Shown here piece by piece: positions 1 to 4,706 of a stretch of 5,204 nucleotides of DNA. Each line of letters begins with the position of its first letter. Position 1 is the stretch's first letter. The stretch lies in NCBI GenBank assembly GCA_012800135.1, contig JAAZJV010000072.1, positions 1-5,204 on the forward strand, written 5' to 3'. The stretch comes from Clostridiaceae bacterium (GTDB lineage: Bacteria; Bacillota; Clostridia; Saccharofermentanales; DTU023). The notes below the pieces were generated by a model, which did no database searches, was not told where the DNA came from, and saw nothing but the letters and a program-made list of their open reading frames with translations. Position numbers and translations under genes: made by a program.

Positions 1-1
1 C

Positions 2-490
2 CTTCAGGACTATGAGAACTTGATTGAAAGCCTCATTTGCGCAATCAAAATACTTCTCCTTGGAAGCGTATTTATAAATATTATCCGCAATTTCGTTTGA
101 TCTCGTGTTATTGATCGACTTTGCATTCTGACCGTCCGAGTAGAACTGAATCATCCTGTTATCCATGTCAATCAGAAAAAGGGTTCCGGATTGTTTGCCA
201 AAAAGTGTGAAGTACCTGCTTTTTGCATAATTCTTCGCAGAATCGCGATTTTCACGGGTAGTAACAAAAGCGGCATGCCCGTACTCTGACACGGTTTTCA
301 TATTCTCGAGCAAGAGCTCTTTTTCCCCTTCACTAAGAAGTCCTGCCGCATCATCAATTACGACCATATTGCCGTTGTCGGCAGTGTACTCTATCACTGC
401 TTTCTCATCCGCGAAAGCGGGAATTGCGGATACAAATACAAGAATAAATGTAAGCAAAATGATTGCTAAAGATCTCTTATTATTTCCCAT
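2..490 (-). CDS. Secreted TPM-domain (YgcG-like) protein, 3' end outside the window
   Basis: The first 163 codons are visible; the gene runs off the left edge. Residues 1-27 form a classic signal peptide: a basic start (KR at 5-6), a hydrophobic core at about 8-24, and an AFA cleavage site before Asp28. From about residue 43 the motif VVIDDAAGLLS matches the opening of the TPM domain (formerly DUF477), followed by a predicted helix rich in Glu/Leu and an alternating strand/helix pattern. TPM proteins are exported or membrane-anchored envelope proteins. Some relatives act in photosystem II repair or as phosphatases, but the role in Bacillota is unclear. The start is ATG at 490, because AAGGGAGGGAG lies 6 nt upstream and the signal peptide begins there. 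It overlaps the preceding zinc-ribbon gene by 11 nt, so the two are probably co-transcribed and translationally coupled. A C-terminal membrane anchor or Gly-rich tail, common in the family, would lie outside the window. Confidence 0.85.
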   Translation of the reverse strand, partial: MGNNKRSLAIILLTFILVFVSAIPAFADEKAVIEYTADNGNMVVIDDAAGLLSEGEKELLLENMKTVSEYGHAAFVTTRENRDSAKNYAKSRYFTLFGKQSGTLFLIDMDNRMIQFYSDGQNAKSINNTRSNEIADNIYKYASKEKYFDCANEAFNQVLIVLK

Positions 491-2078
491 GGTACGCTCC
501 CTCCCTTCTGAAGAAGTCCGGCACCGGTCGGGTGGTCAGATAGTTCAAATAATTGATCATTGAAATCATATTTGCCAGCATTCCAAGCAAACAGAGAATA
601 GCCATTCCGTAATACCAATAATCGTATACGGGATTCTTGATTCCGATTAACAGACCTAATCCGAGTACAATGATTCCTATCAGCATCGGTATGAAAGCTG
701 TCTTTTTTTCTATTTTTGCAACTCTGCCCGTCGTCTTTATGAAGAGTCTAATCTGGATAAGCAAAGTGATGGTGTAGACTGCCACGATAATTATGTTTCC
801 GCTATTATCAAAAATTTTCGTTATTACAAAAAACGCGACTATTGCAAATAGGATAAGTCCAAACAATTTTCCAAGTATGCCTTTCTTCCTGCCGGTAGAC
901 GTCGCTGTTTTCTTTTCCTTGTTCTGTTTTTCTTTCGTGACATTCACGTTCCCGAGATTATATATATGATTTTCTCTGTAGTAGATTTTTGAAATTTCGG
1001 AAGAAAACGCAATAGAAGATATCATCAGGAAAATTGCAGCTATCCAAGAGATTGTCTTCGGCAGTATAAACATCGGCATCAGCGAAAAAATTACAAATAA
1101 TATGACTGTCGCAATTACCGAAACCCTGAAAAATGCTTTTTTGTCCACCGGTACATCCATCGATAGTTTTCCCGTTTGACCGTTCATCACAGAATATGCC
1201 ACCCGTCCCTTGTTTTTCCACGTCAGGAACCAAACCGGAAACAGGTCGACCCTGTGCCTGTACCCGTCAACACCGGTCTGTCTTTTCTTCTCCGAATAAT
1301 CTTTCGGAGCAATCACATCGACATACCCGGCTCTTTCACCGATACCTCTGTAAAAAGCATCTATGGCCGTCTCCTCAACGATATCTCCGTAGGTTTCGGG
1401 GGGAGTAGTCAGTTTATCCGAATAAAATCCGGCGATGTATGCTTCTTTAAAATCCTCATCCTCTGTTGTATCAAAAGGAGCAATCTCTCTGGCAATGCTG
1501 TCATCGAATGAAGAGGATGCATCGAAGCTTATGCCCTTTACTGTTCCGCCTATTTCGGCATCTATGTCATACTCCTCGTGGTAATTCCAATCGCGACTTG
1601 AATAGCTCTTGGTTGCTTTCAGCTTAAAAGTGTTATCCGGAATATCAACCTCATAAGTCAGATAAGGGATGTATATCCCTCTGAAGCTGTTAAGATGCTT
1701 GCCTTCTTTAAGTTCTTTCGGTACATAGCGGTAAGACCGTAAGGCATCCTCATAAGTCTTGACCGCATTTTCCTTGGAAATCTTAAACGGAATGATCCGC
1801 GCAGGTCTTATCGCCTCTTCCTGTTTCATTGTAAGATTGGACTCACCCCCGCAGTATGAGCAATAAGCCACCGTCTGGTCGTCCGGAGCGGAAAGCTCGG
1901 CTCCACAGTTCGGGCATTTGTATACCGTTACCGTGTATGTGTCTTTATCCGCTTCCGCAATGTTCGAAAGATCATATTCTTCAATTTGCATATCTGTGTC
2001 ACAGTGACCGCATTTCAAGGCCTGATTGGGCACATTGAAAGCCATGTGACCTCCGCATGAAGGGCATTTTATAGCCAT
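480..2078 (-). CDS. Membrane protein with two N-terminal zinc ribbons (TFIIB-type zinc ribbon family)
   Basis: The product is 532 residues. Two zinc ribbons with identical spacing (C-x2-C-x14-C-x2-C) open the protein: Cys5/8/23/26 and Cys55/58/73/76. A soluble region of about 230 residues follows, ending in the conserved-looking stretch LFPVWFLTW (279-287) and GRVAYSVMNGQTGK (291-304). About six membrane segments come next, near 317-338, 342-361, 404-421, 428-446, 461-480 and 488-508, with a highly charged Lys-rich loop at about 381-400. Similar proteins are often annotated as TFIIB-type zinc-ribbon proteins, or wrongly as PriA/replication-factor proteins because of the CxxC motifs; no helicase motif is visible here. 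The ribbons should be cytoplasmic, with the C-terminal half in the membrane. ATG at 2078 is preceded by TAAGGAGGAC. The gene overlaps the secreted TPM gene by 11 nt, which suggests an envelope role. The biochemical function is unknown. Confidence 0.88.
   Translation of the reverse strand: MAIKCPSCGGHMAFNVPNQALKCGHCDTDMQIEEYDLSNIAEADKDTYTVTVYKCPNCGAELSAPDDQTVAYCSYCGGESNLTMKQEEAIRPARIIPFKISKENAVKTYEDALRSYRYVPKELKEGKHLNSFRGIYIPYLTYEVDIPDNTFKLKATKSYSSRDWNYHEEYDIDAEIGGTVKGISFDASSSFDDSIAREIAPFDTTEDEDFKEAYIAGFYSDKLTTPPETYGDIVEETAIDAFYRGIGERAGYVDVIAPKDYSEKKRQTGVDGYRHRVDLFPVWFLTWKNKGRVAYSVMNGQTGKLSMDVPVDKKAFFRVSVIATVILFVIFSLMPMFILPKTISWIAAIFLMISSIAFSSEISKIYYRENHIYNLGNVNVTKEKQNKEKKTATSTGRKKGILGKLFGLILFAIVAFFVITKIFDNSGNIIIVAVYTITLLIQIRLFIKTTGRVAKIEKKTAFIPMLIGIIVLGLGLLIGIKNPVYDYWYYGMAILCLLGMLANMISMINYLNYLTTRPVPDFFRREGAYHGK
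497..507 (-). promoter_or_regulatory. Ribosome binding site of the TPM-domain gene
   Basis: Read on the minus strand this is AAGGGAGGGAG, 6 nt before the ATG at 490. It lies inside the last codons of the upstream zinc-ribbon gene. It fixes the start of the TPM gene and supports reinitiation or coupling across the 11-nt overlap. Confidence 0.7.
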
Positions 2079-2082
2079 AAGT

Positions 2083-2088
2083 CCTCCT
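2083..2088 (-). promoter_or_regulatory. Ribosome binding site of the zinc-ribbon membrane gene
   Basis: A perfect AGGAGG on the minus strand, 4 nt before the ATG at 2078. The spacing is slightly short but the match to the 16S tail is complete. It fixes the start just ahead of the first CxxC motif. Confidence 0.8.
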
Positions 2089-2161
2089 TATTCTTTTCGT
2101 GCATTATGAATGCCGGTTCGGATTTGCTCTTTTCATACAATCATCTCTCTATAACAAAATT

Positions 2162-2202
2162 TTATCACACGATAAGACCCCACACACCCTGTAACAGTGG
2201 GG
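2162..2202. repeat. Two adjacent inverted repeats upstream of the zinc-ribbon gene, possible operator
   Basis: TTATC-ACAC-GATAA (2162-2175) is followed directly by CCCCAC, 13 nt, GTGGGG (2178-2202). The larger one has the near-palindrome CTGTAACAG in its loop. They sit 84-124 nt ahead of the zinc-ribbon start codon, where an operator or leader hairpin would be expected. The arms are short (5 and 6 bp), so they could be chance. Confidence 0.3.
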
Positions 2203-2253
2203 AATATTTCGCGTAGCGTCGTTCTCCCTGTACTGACATTGAATCATATTTAT

Positions 2254-2314
2254 TTGCTGTTAAACTACTAAATCCAAACATCTCTGTCAATATTTTCTTG
2301 TCAGTTAACAGCAA
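2254..2314. repeat. 10-bp inverted repeat with 41-nt spacer
   Basis: The arms TTGCTGTTAA (2254-2263) and TTAACAGCAA (2305-2314) are perfect complements. A second, shorter pair CTGACA/TGTCAG (2233-2238 and 2299-2304) interleaves with it, so the two cannot nest. No gene, T-run or transposase is attached. It may be a decayed element end or a protein-binding site. Confidence 0.4.
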
Positions 2315-2400
2315 CTTCAGTGGCTATCTAAATCGGAATTAAATTCTGTACGATGTTACTTGTTTTGTCATTTTTCATTATTCTTCATTGAAAAATCCGA

Positions 2401-2427
2401 GGCTCGAAAATCGAGCTATTTTGAGCC
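2401..2427. repeat. Compact hairpin with two alternative foldings
   Basis: GCTCGA-AAA-TCGAGC (2402-2416) is a perfect 6-bp stem with a 3-nt loop. An alternative, mutually exclusive pairing joins GGCTC and AAAAT (2401-2411, one bulged base) with ATTTT and GAGCC (2418-2427). Neither folding is followed at once by a T-run in either direction, so a terminator role is doubtful. Confidence 0.35.
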
Positions 2428-2454
2428 ATTTCCCACCATGTAGGACTCTTTAGT

Positions 2455-2538
2455 TCATGTCTTACGTCTTACGAACCGACACACCTTTCTTTTCCACATT
2501 AATTTTGTCAGTTCCGTGCCATCGTTGTGATGAGTCAT
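2455..2538 (-). CDS. Tentative 27-residue basic ORF, possibly a gene remnant
   Basis: A minus-strand ORF begins with MTHHNDGTELTKLMW and ends in an Arg/Lys-rich tail. GAGG lies 7 nt before its ATG, and that ATG overlaps the TGA of the preceding open frame as ATGA, a common arrangement in bacterial operons. I do not recognise the product. It is short enough to be chance. If the frame to its right is a decayed gene, this is probably the shortened start of the next gene in a dead operon. Confidence 0.2.
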   Translation of the reverse strand: MTHHNDGTELTKLMWKRKVCRFVRRKT

Positions 2539-2675
2539 TGCTTTTCCTCACTAATGTTTTTTGCTATTATTCTATAGAAGCCCCGATGGCTTTCTACATA
2601 TCTTCCTATCAAATTGCGAACTTCATCCTACGTGACATGTGAATATAAATTGTTTCTGAATTTATCTTTTTGCCG
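2535..2675 (-). pseudogene. Possible decayed gene 3' end with an in-frame TAG
   Basis: On the minus strand one frame reads RQKDKFRNNLYSHVT, then TAG (2628-2630), then DEVRNLIGRYVESHRGFYRI, and ends in SEEKQ with TGA at 2535-2537. The composition (charged and aromatic residues, helix-like spacing) resembles real protein more than random AT-rich translation, and TAG is one base from CAG (Gln). A TGA bounds the upstream side at 2676-2678, and further stops lie beyond it. I do not recognise the family. The TGA overlaps the ATG of a following short ORF. A chance open frame cannot be excluded. Confidence 0.28.
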
Positions 2676-2718
2676 TCATTTCATTTTTCGATATTATCAA
2701 TCCCACTCAAGTTTATAC

Positions 2719-2749
2719 CGGAAAAATATCTTTCCTTTTCAGTTTTCCG
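2719..2749. terminator. Weak hairpin just downstream of the methyltransferase stop
   Basis: CGGAAAA (2719-2725) and TTTTCCG (2743-2749) form a 7-bp stem with a 17-nt loop, beginning 9 nt after the methyltransferase stop on the minus strand. The position fits a transcription end, but no U-run follows the stem, so it is not a typical intrinsic terminator. Confidence 0.25.
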
Positions 2750-2758
2750 ATGTTAATA

Positions 2759-3431
2759 TCACCAAACAAAAGGAATTAGTCTGTACTTTACGCGGTTTTT
2801 ATACTCCGAGTAGCCTTCTAAGTCCTTTTCCAATATTTTTTCTTCGTTTTTTATCCTTTTAACTGCGATTGCAGGGTATATCAAAAAAACAATAAACGAA
2901 TACAAAGAGCCGAGCACCAAGGGCATAGACAAAAACAGTAATATTGTGGAGGCATACATCGGGTGCCTTACAACGCCGTACAGTCCGGTATCGACAACTT
3001 TTTGGTTTTCATGAACTTCTATCGTCCTAGAAAGATAAACGTTTTCACGCAAGACCTCTGCATATAGTAAATATGCAAACAAGAAAACTGCCGTTGCAAC
3101 AAAAACTACACCCTTGGGCAGAACGAGCCACTTAAATCGGAAATCCAGCCCCGCAAGAACAAAGCCGCCGATAAACATGAGAGCGCTCAATAGTATCACG
3201 CTCTTTTGCTCCGATTCTTTCTCTTTTGCATTGAGTCTCTTACGCAAAAGTTCAGGATTTTTTTATTGCCAATACAATTCCCACAAGAAGCATGGGAATA
3301 AAAAGAACAGCGATAAGCAGCCACGCATTCCAAAAATAAAGCGTACCTGCCGGAATAAACAGCAAGGCCGAGATCAATATTAGCCCAGATAGATATTTTA
3401 CTATCGCTTGAACAAAAAGCCTTCTATCCAT
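2759..3431 (-). pseudogene. Isoprenylcysteine carboxyl methyltransferase-family membrane methyltransferase, frameshifted
   Basis: Two abutting minus-strand frames together encode one protein of about 223 residues. The first (3252-3431, 59 residues, ATG at 3431 with GGGAG 9 nt upstream) holds two membrane segments. The second (2759-3247, 162 codons if read from TTG) holds the rest. Removing one base from the A7 run at 3258-3264 joins them and creates IKNPELLRKRL, a natural-looking join. In repaired numbering, helices lie near 9-28, 34-56, 78-98, 105-125 and 164-190. The family signature is clear: GLYGVVRHPMYAS (RHPMY at about 155-159), then NEEKIL (195-200), and YSEYKNRVKYRLIPFVW at the C-terminus. 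In ICMT/PEMT-type enzymes the HPMY region and the acidic pair bind S-adenosylmethionine at the membrane; the natural acceptor of bacterial members is mostly unknown. TTG at 3247 has no good ribosome binding site. The lesion may be a real mutation or a homopolymer sequencing error. Confidence 0.85.
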
Positions 3432-3558
3432 TCAGATCTACTCCCTGCTTGAGTTTCAATCTTCGCACCCTTATTATCCCACACGACAAAAGAGAATATG
3501 TCCGCAGCTTATAAAATGACTAGGAGGGTCAGCGAGGAGATCTCAATTTAATCTGCGT
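3432..3558. other. Upstream region of the methyltransferase gene
   Basis: No gene is seen. The minus-strand promoter of the methyltransferase should lie here; GATAAT (about 3473-3478) could be a -10 but has no matching -35. A 12-bp palindrome, TGCGT-TT-ACGCA, spans 3554-3565 at the end of the neighbouring remnant. A plus-strand AGGAGGG at about 3523 has no start codon after it. Confidence 0.4.
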
Positions 3559-3771
3559 TTACGCAATCATATTTACTCCAACTTTTTCGAACGCCCCTTT
3601 CTTGTTTTTCTGAAACATCCGATACATGATGAAGACACAGAAAATACCGACCGGAATCATGATGAATATAAAAATTTTGCAATACGACTGTTCTGACCCT
3701 GATATTGATTAATACAACCTATCGCCACTCCTCACACGAATTATTGCATCACAGGACTTACAAAGCTCCAT
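3559..3771 (-). pseudogene. Possible small zinc-knuckle/membrane ORF interrupted by an in-frame TAA
   Basis: One minus-strand frame runs from ATG at 3771 (GGAAG 7 nt upstream) as MELCKSCDAIIRVRSGDRLY, meets TAA at 3709-3711, then continues in the same frame for 49 codons to TAA at 3559-3561. The second half has a clear membrane segment (KIFIFIMIPVGIFCVFIMY) and a basic tail (FQKNKKGAFEK). The first half carries CKSC, so the original could have been a roughly 70-residue protein with a cytoplasmic metal-binding knuckle and a single helix. The inner ATG at 3660 lacks a ribosome binding site. I do not recognise the family; the second half is the more protein-like. Confidence 0.33.
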
Positions 3772-3823
3772 GAGGTTACTTCCATTGATGCAAATACTGT
3801 AATTTGAGGTGTAAAAAAGAAAG

Positions 3824-3853
3824 CCGAACTTTCGGACAGATAGGTGGTACAAT
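3824..3853 (+). promoter_or_regulatory. Candidate plus-strand extended -10 promoter with an overlapping palindrome
   Basis: TGGTACAAT at 3845-3853 matches an extended -10 (TGn plus TACAAT, 5 of 6). No good -35 is present, which an extended -10 can tolerate. The palindrome CCGAA-CT-TTCGG (3824-3835) covers the -35 position and could be an operator. It would drive a leader of about 205 nt ahead of the 76-residue membrane protein gene. Confidence 0.3.
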
Positions 3854-3856
3854 TAG

Positions 3857-3982
3857 ATTACATGCAGTCAATTTCGAGAAGTCTTCTACGGTAAAAAACA
3901 TGGAGTATACGATATTACAATTGATAACTTTATTGACGACATCTCTAGTGCGAAATCAAACACTCTAAGCGAAAGCAACTAG
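3857..3982 (+). pseudogene. C-terminal tail of an unrecognised ORF, no start
   Basis: A plus-strand frame open for 41 codons after a TAG (3854-3856) reads QFREVFYGKKHGVYDITIDN from its fifth residue, then FIDDISSAKSNTLSESN and TAG. It looks like the end of a real protein: aromatic and charged residues are mixed, with a strand-then-helix pattern. There is no in-frame start codon and no ribosome binding site, so it is probably a truncated remnant. I do not recognise the family. Alternatively, it is a chance frame in the leader of the next gene. Confidence 0.3.
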
Positions 3983-4011
3983 CCGCCCGAACAAAGCAGA
4001 TAACCCCTCCC

Positions 4012-4036
4012 CTCCGCCTCGGTATTCGAGACGGAG
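4012..4036 (+). repeat. GC-rich hairpin in front of the small membrane protein gene
   Basis: CTCCG-C-CTCG, loop GTATT, CGAG-A-CGGAG: nine base pairs with one internal mismatch. It lies 28 nt before the ATG of the 76-residue gene and is the most GC-rich spot nearby. No T-run follows, so it is not an intrinsic terminator on this strand. It could be a 5' leader structure affecting mRNA stability or translation. Confidence 0.45.
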
Positions 4037-4053
4037 ACCGACAACTTAGAATT

Positions 4054-4060
4054 GAGAGGA
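4054..4060 (+). promoter_or_regulatory. Ribosome binding site of the 76-residue membrane protein
   Basis: GAGAGGA lies 4 nt before the ATG at 4065. It supports the plus-strand ORF as a real gene and fixes its start. Confidence 0.55.
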
Positions 4061-4064
4061 TAGT

Positions 4065-4295
4065 ATGCCAATATTTTTCGTTGTATACATGAGCATTATT
4101 GGCGCTTTTATTAGCACGATAATTGCAATAATAATTATCGCAATTATTCTACCTGTTATTTGCACATTTATATGGACTGCATATAAGAGAAGCAAAAAAC
4201 ACCCTAAGAAAAGCAGTATTTCTGTCTCGAAAACTCTTTCAAGTCGGCAAACTCAGTCAAAACCAGTCAACCCGGATGAGTTAAGCGACCATTGA
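4065..4295 (+). CDS. Small single-pass membrane protein, 76 residues, function unknown
   Basis: Residues 3-39 are strongly hydrophobic and isoleucine-rich (14 Ile in the first 40), forming one long or two short membrane helices around TIIAIIIIAIIL. A strongly basic patch, KRSKKHPKK (41-49), follows, then a polar Ser/Thr/Gln-rich tail ending DELSDH. The positive-inside rule puts the tail in the cytoplasm. GAGAGGA at 4054-4060 gives a good start. It is the only supported plus-strand gene, standing alone among decayed minus-strand pieces. Small hydrophobic proteins of this kind include membrane regulators and type I toxins, but the long polar tail and lack of an antisense-RNA signature give no reason to call it a toxin. 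The DNA for the helix contains a near-perfect 29-bp palindrome (4119-4147). No family is recognised. Confidence 0.6.
   Translation: MPIFFVVYMSIIGAFISTIIAIIIIAIILPVICTFIWTAYKRSKKHPKKSSISVSKTLSSRQTQSKPVNPDELSDH
4119..4147. repeat. 29-bp near-perfect palindrome inside the membrane-helix codons
   Basis: The arms of 14 nt around A4133 match at 13 of 14 positions (only A4127 with C4139 fails). The palindrome encodes the symmetrical peptide IIAIIIIAII. Low-complexity Ile/Ala codons explain part of the symmetry, but the mRNA would still form a strong AU-rich hairpin. Confidence 0.6.
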
Positions 4296-4359
4296 AAAAA
4301 GGATGTGCAAAAAACTGAGTTTCTCATGTATCAAGGGCTTTTCTTCTGCCTCAATGGTC
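4287..4359. repeat. 9-bp inverted repeat spanning the stop codon of the small membrane gene
   Basis: GACCATTGA (4287-4295, including the TGA stop) and TCAATGGTC (4351-4359) are perfect complements with a 55-nt spacer. The right arm also belongs to a local palindrome, AATGG-T-CCATT (4353-4363). No T-run follows. The meaning is unclear; a weak 3' structure of the plus-strand transcript is possible. Confidence 0.35.
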
Positions 4360-4380
4360 CATTAAGTCAAGTAAAAACTA

Positions 4381-4614
4381 CTATTTTGTCAGGTAACTTG
4401 CGTTCACACAATGCTTTTCGACAAAGTGCTTTACAAATTCATAATTTCTATCTGAGACATATACCTGATTCTTGTTAAAGGGGGAGTTCAACTTAATGGT
4501 GTTCTTCTTGGGATAGTATATGACGCTTTTCACTTTACTCCATTCCGAGACCACGGATTGCTTGCTGATTATCTAAATACTACTCGTGATATCATCTGCT
4601 TTCAATGAAACATT
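4381..4614 (-). pseudogene. 3' remnant of a gene, possibly a PH/YcxB-like beta domain
   Basis: A minus-strand frame reads NVSLKADDITSSI, then TAG (4573-4575), then 63 codons to TAG at 4381-4383. The larger piece contains VSEWSKVKSVIYYPKKNTIK and NQVYVSDRNYEFVKHFVEKH. This W-S-x-V-K, beta hairpin, N-Y-E-F-V-K helix pattern recalls the end of bacterial PH-like domains such as YcxB, where a strand-rich domain closes with a C-terminal helix. There is no start codon or ribosome binding site. The frame stops at a TAG (4615-4617) just before the neighbouring terminator, so the N-terminal part, with any membrane helices, is missing. The gene was probably cut by a deletion or insertion and later gained the internal stop. 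The family assignment is tentative; that it is a coding remnant is more secure. Confidence 0.5.
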
Positions 4615-4626
4615 CTAAAATTTTTT

Positions 4627-4678
4627 TGACAATCAAAAAGCACCACTAGATAGCTAGAGCAGTGCTTTCAGATTGTCA
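4627..4678 (-). terminator. Intrinsic terminator of the right-hand gene
   Basis: Arms 4627-4643 and 4662-4678 pair at 15 of 17 positions (outer TGACAATC/GATTGTCA, inner AGCAC/GTGCT), with a smaller CTAG/CTAG stem in the 18-nt loop. On the minus strand the inner stem ends in GTGC followed by TTTTT, the expected U-run. It begins 28 nt after the TAA of the right-hand gene. The outer arms extend past the U-run, unusual for a plain terminator. Confidence 0.75.
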
Positions 4679-4706
4679 TCGGACTGCTGATGCAATATGA
4701 TCAAAC

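Larger units (their letters stand above)
2079..2534. other. Gene-poor intergenic region with several inverted repeats; 5' region of the zinc-ribbon/TPM operon
   Basis: I see no convincing gene here. The operon promoter should lie in the right part of 2100-2220, but no clean -35/-10 pair is visible. The best minus-strand candidate is TTATCG, 16 nt, TATAGA (about 2148-2175), which is weak. Inverted repeats: TTATC/GATAA (2162-2166 and 2171-2175) overlapping that candidate; CCCCAC/GTGGGG (2178-2183 and 2197-2202); TTGCTGTTAA/TTAACAGCAA (2254-2263 and 2305-2314); ATTTTTCA/TGAAAAAT (2370-2377 and 2389-2396); and a hairpin at 2401-2427. GTCTTAC occurs twice in tandem at 2459-2472. A 27-codon minus-strand ORF inside this region is listed separately. 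Confidence 0.5.

Noticed and set aside
369..563. Plus-strand 64-codon frame across the TPM/zinc-ribbon junction
   Set aside because: It is antisense to both genes at their overlap and has no ribosome binding site.
958..1233. Minus-strand 91-codon frame inside the zinc-ribbon gene
   Set aside because: It is in another frame of the same strand within the real gene, with no recognisable motif.
1133..1511. Two overlapping plus-strand open frames (91 and 111 codons) opposite the zinc-ribbon gene
   Set aside because: They lie wholly antisense to a strongly supported coding region, have no ribosome binding site and no domain pattern; Cys/Pro/Arg-rich composition is typical of shadow frames.
1856..2038. 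Plus-strand 60-codon frame opposite the zinc ribbons
   Set aside because: It mirrors the CxxC codons on the other strand; no independent support.
2457..2862. Plus-strand frames of 61 and 82 codons between the two minus-strand genes
   Set aside because: No ribosome binding sites, Phe/Ser/Tyr-rich composition typical of AT-rich antisense, and the second runs into the 3' end of the methyltransferase gene.
3258..3264. A-AAA-AAA as a programmed -1 ribosomal frameshift site
   Set aside because: The downstream frame needs a +1 shift; a -1 slip leads into a third frame, and there is no upstream Shine-Dalgarno-like stimulator.
3114..3383. Plus-strand 89-codon frame opposite the methyltransferase gene
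   Set aside because: Antisense to clear family motifs and low-complexity Lys/Ser composition.
3522..3540. Plus-strand AGGAGGG and GAGGAG as ribosome binding sites
   Set aside because: No start codon with an open frame follows at usable distance.
4065..4295. Small hydrophobic ORF as a type I toxin
   Set aside because: The long polar tail and the absence of a visible antisense promoter give no specific support.
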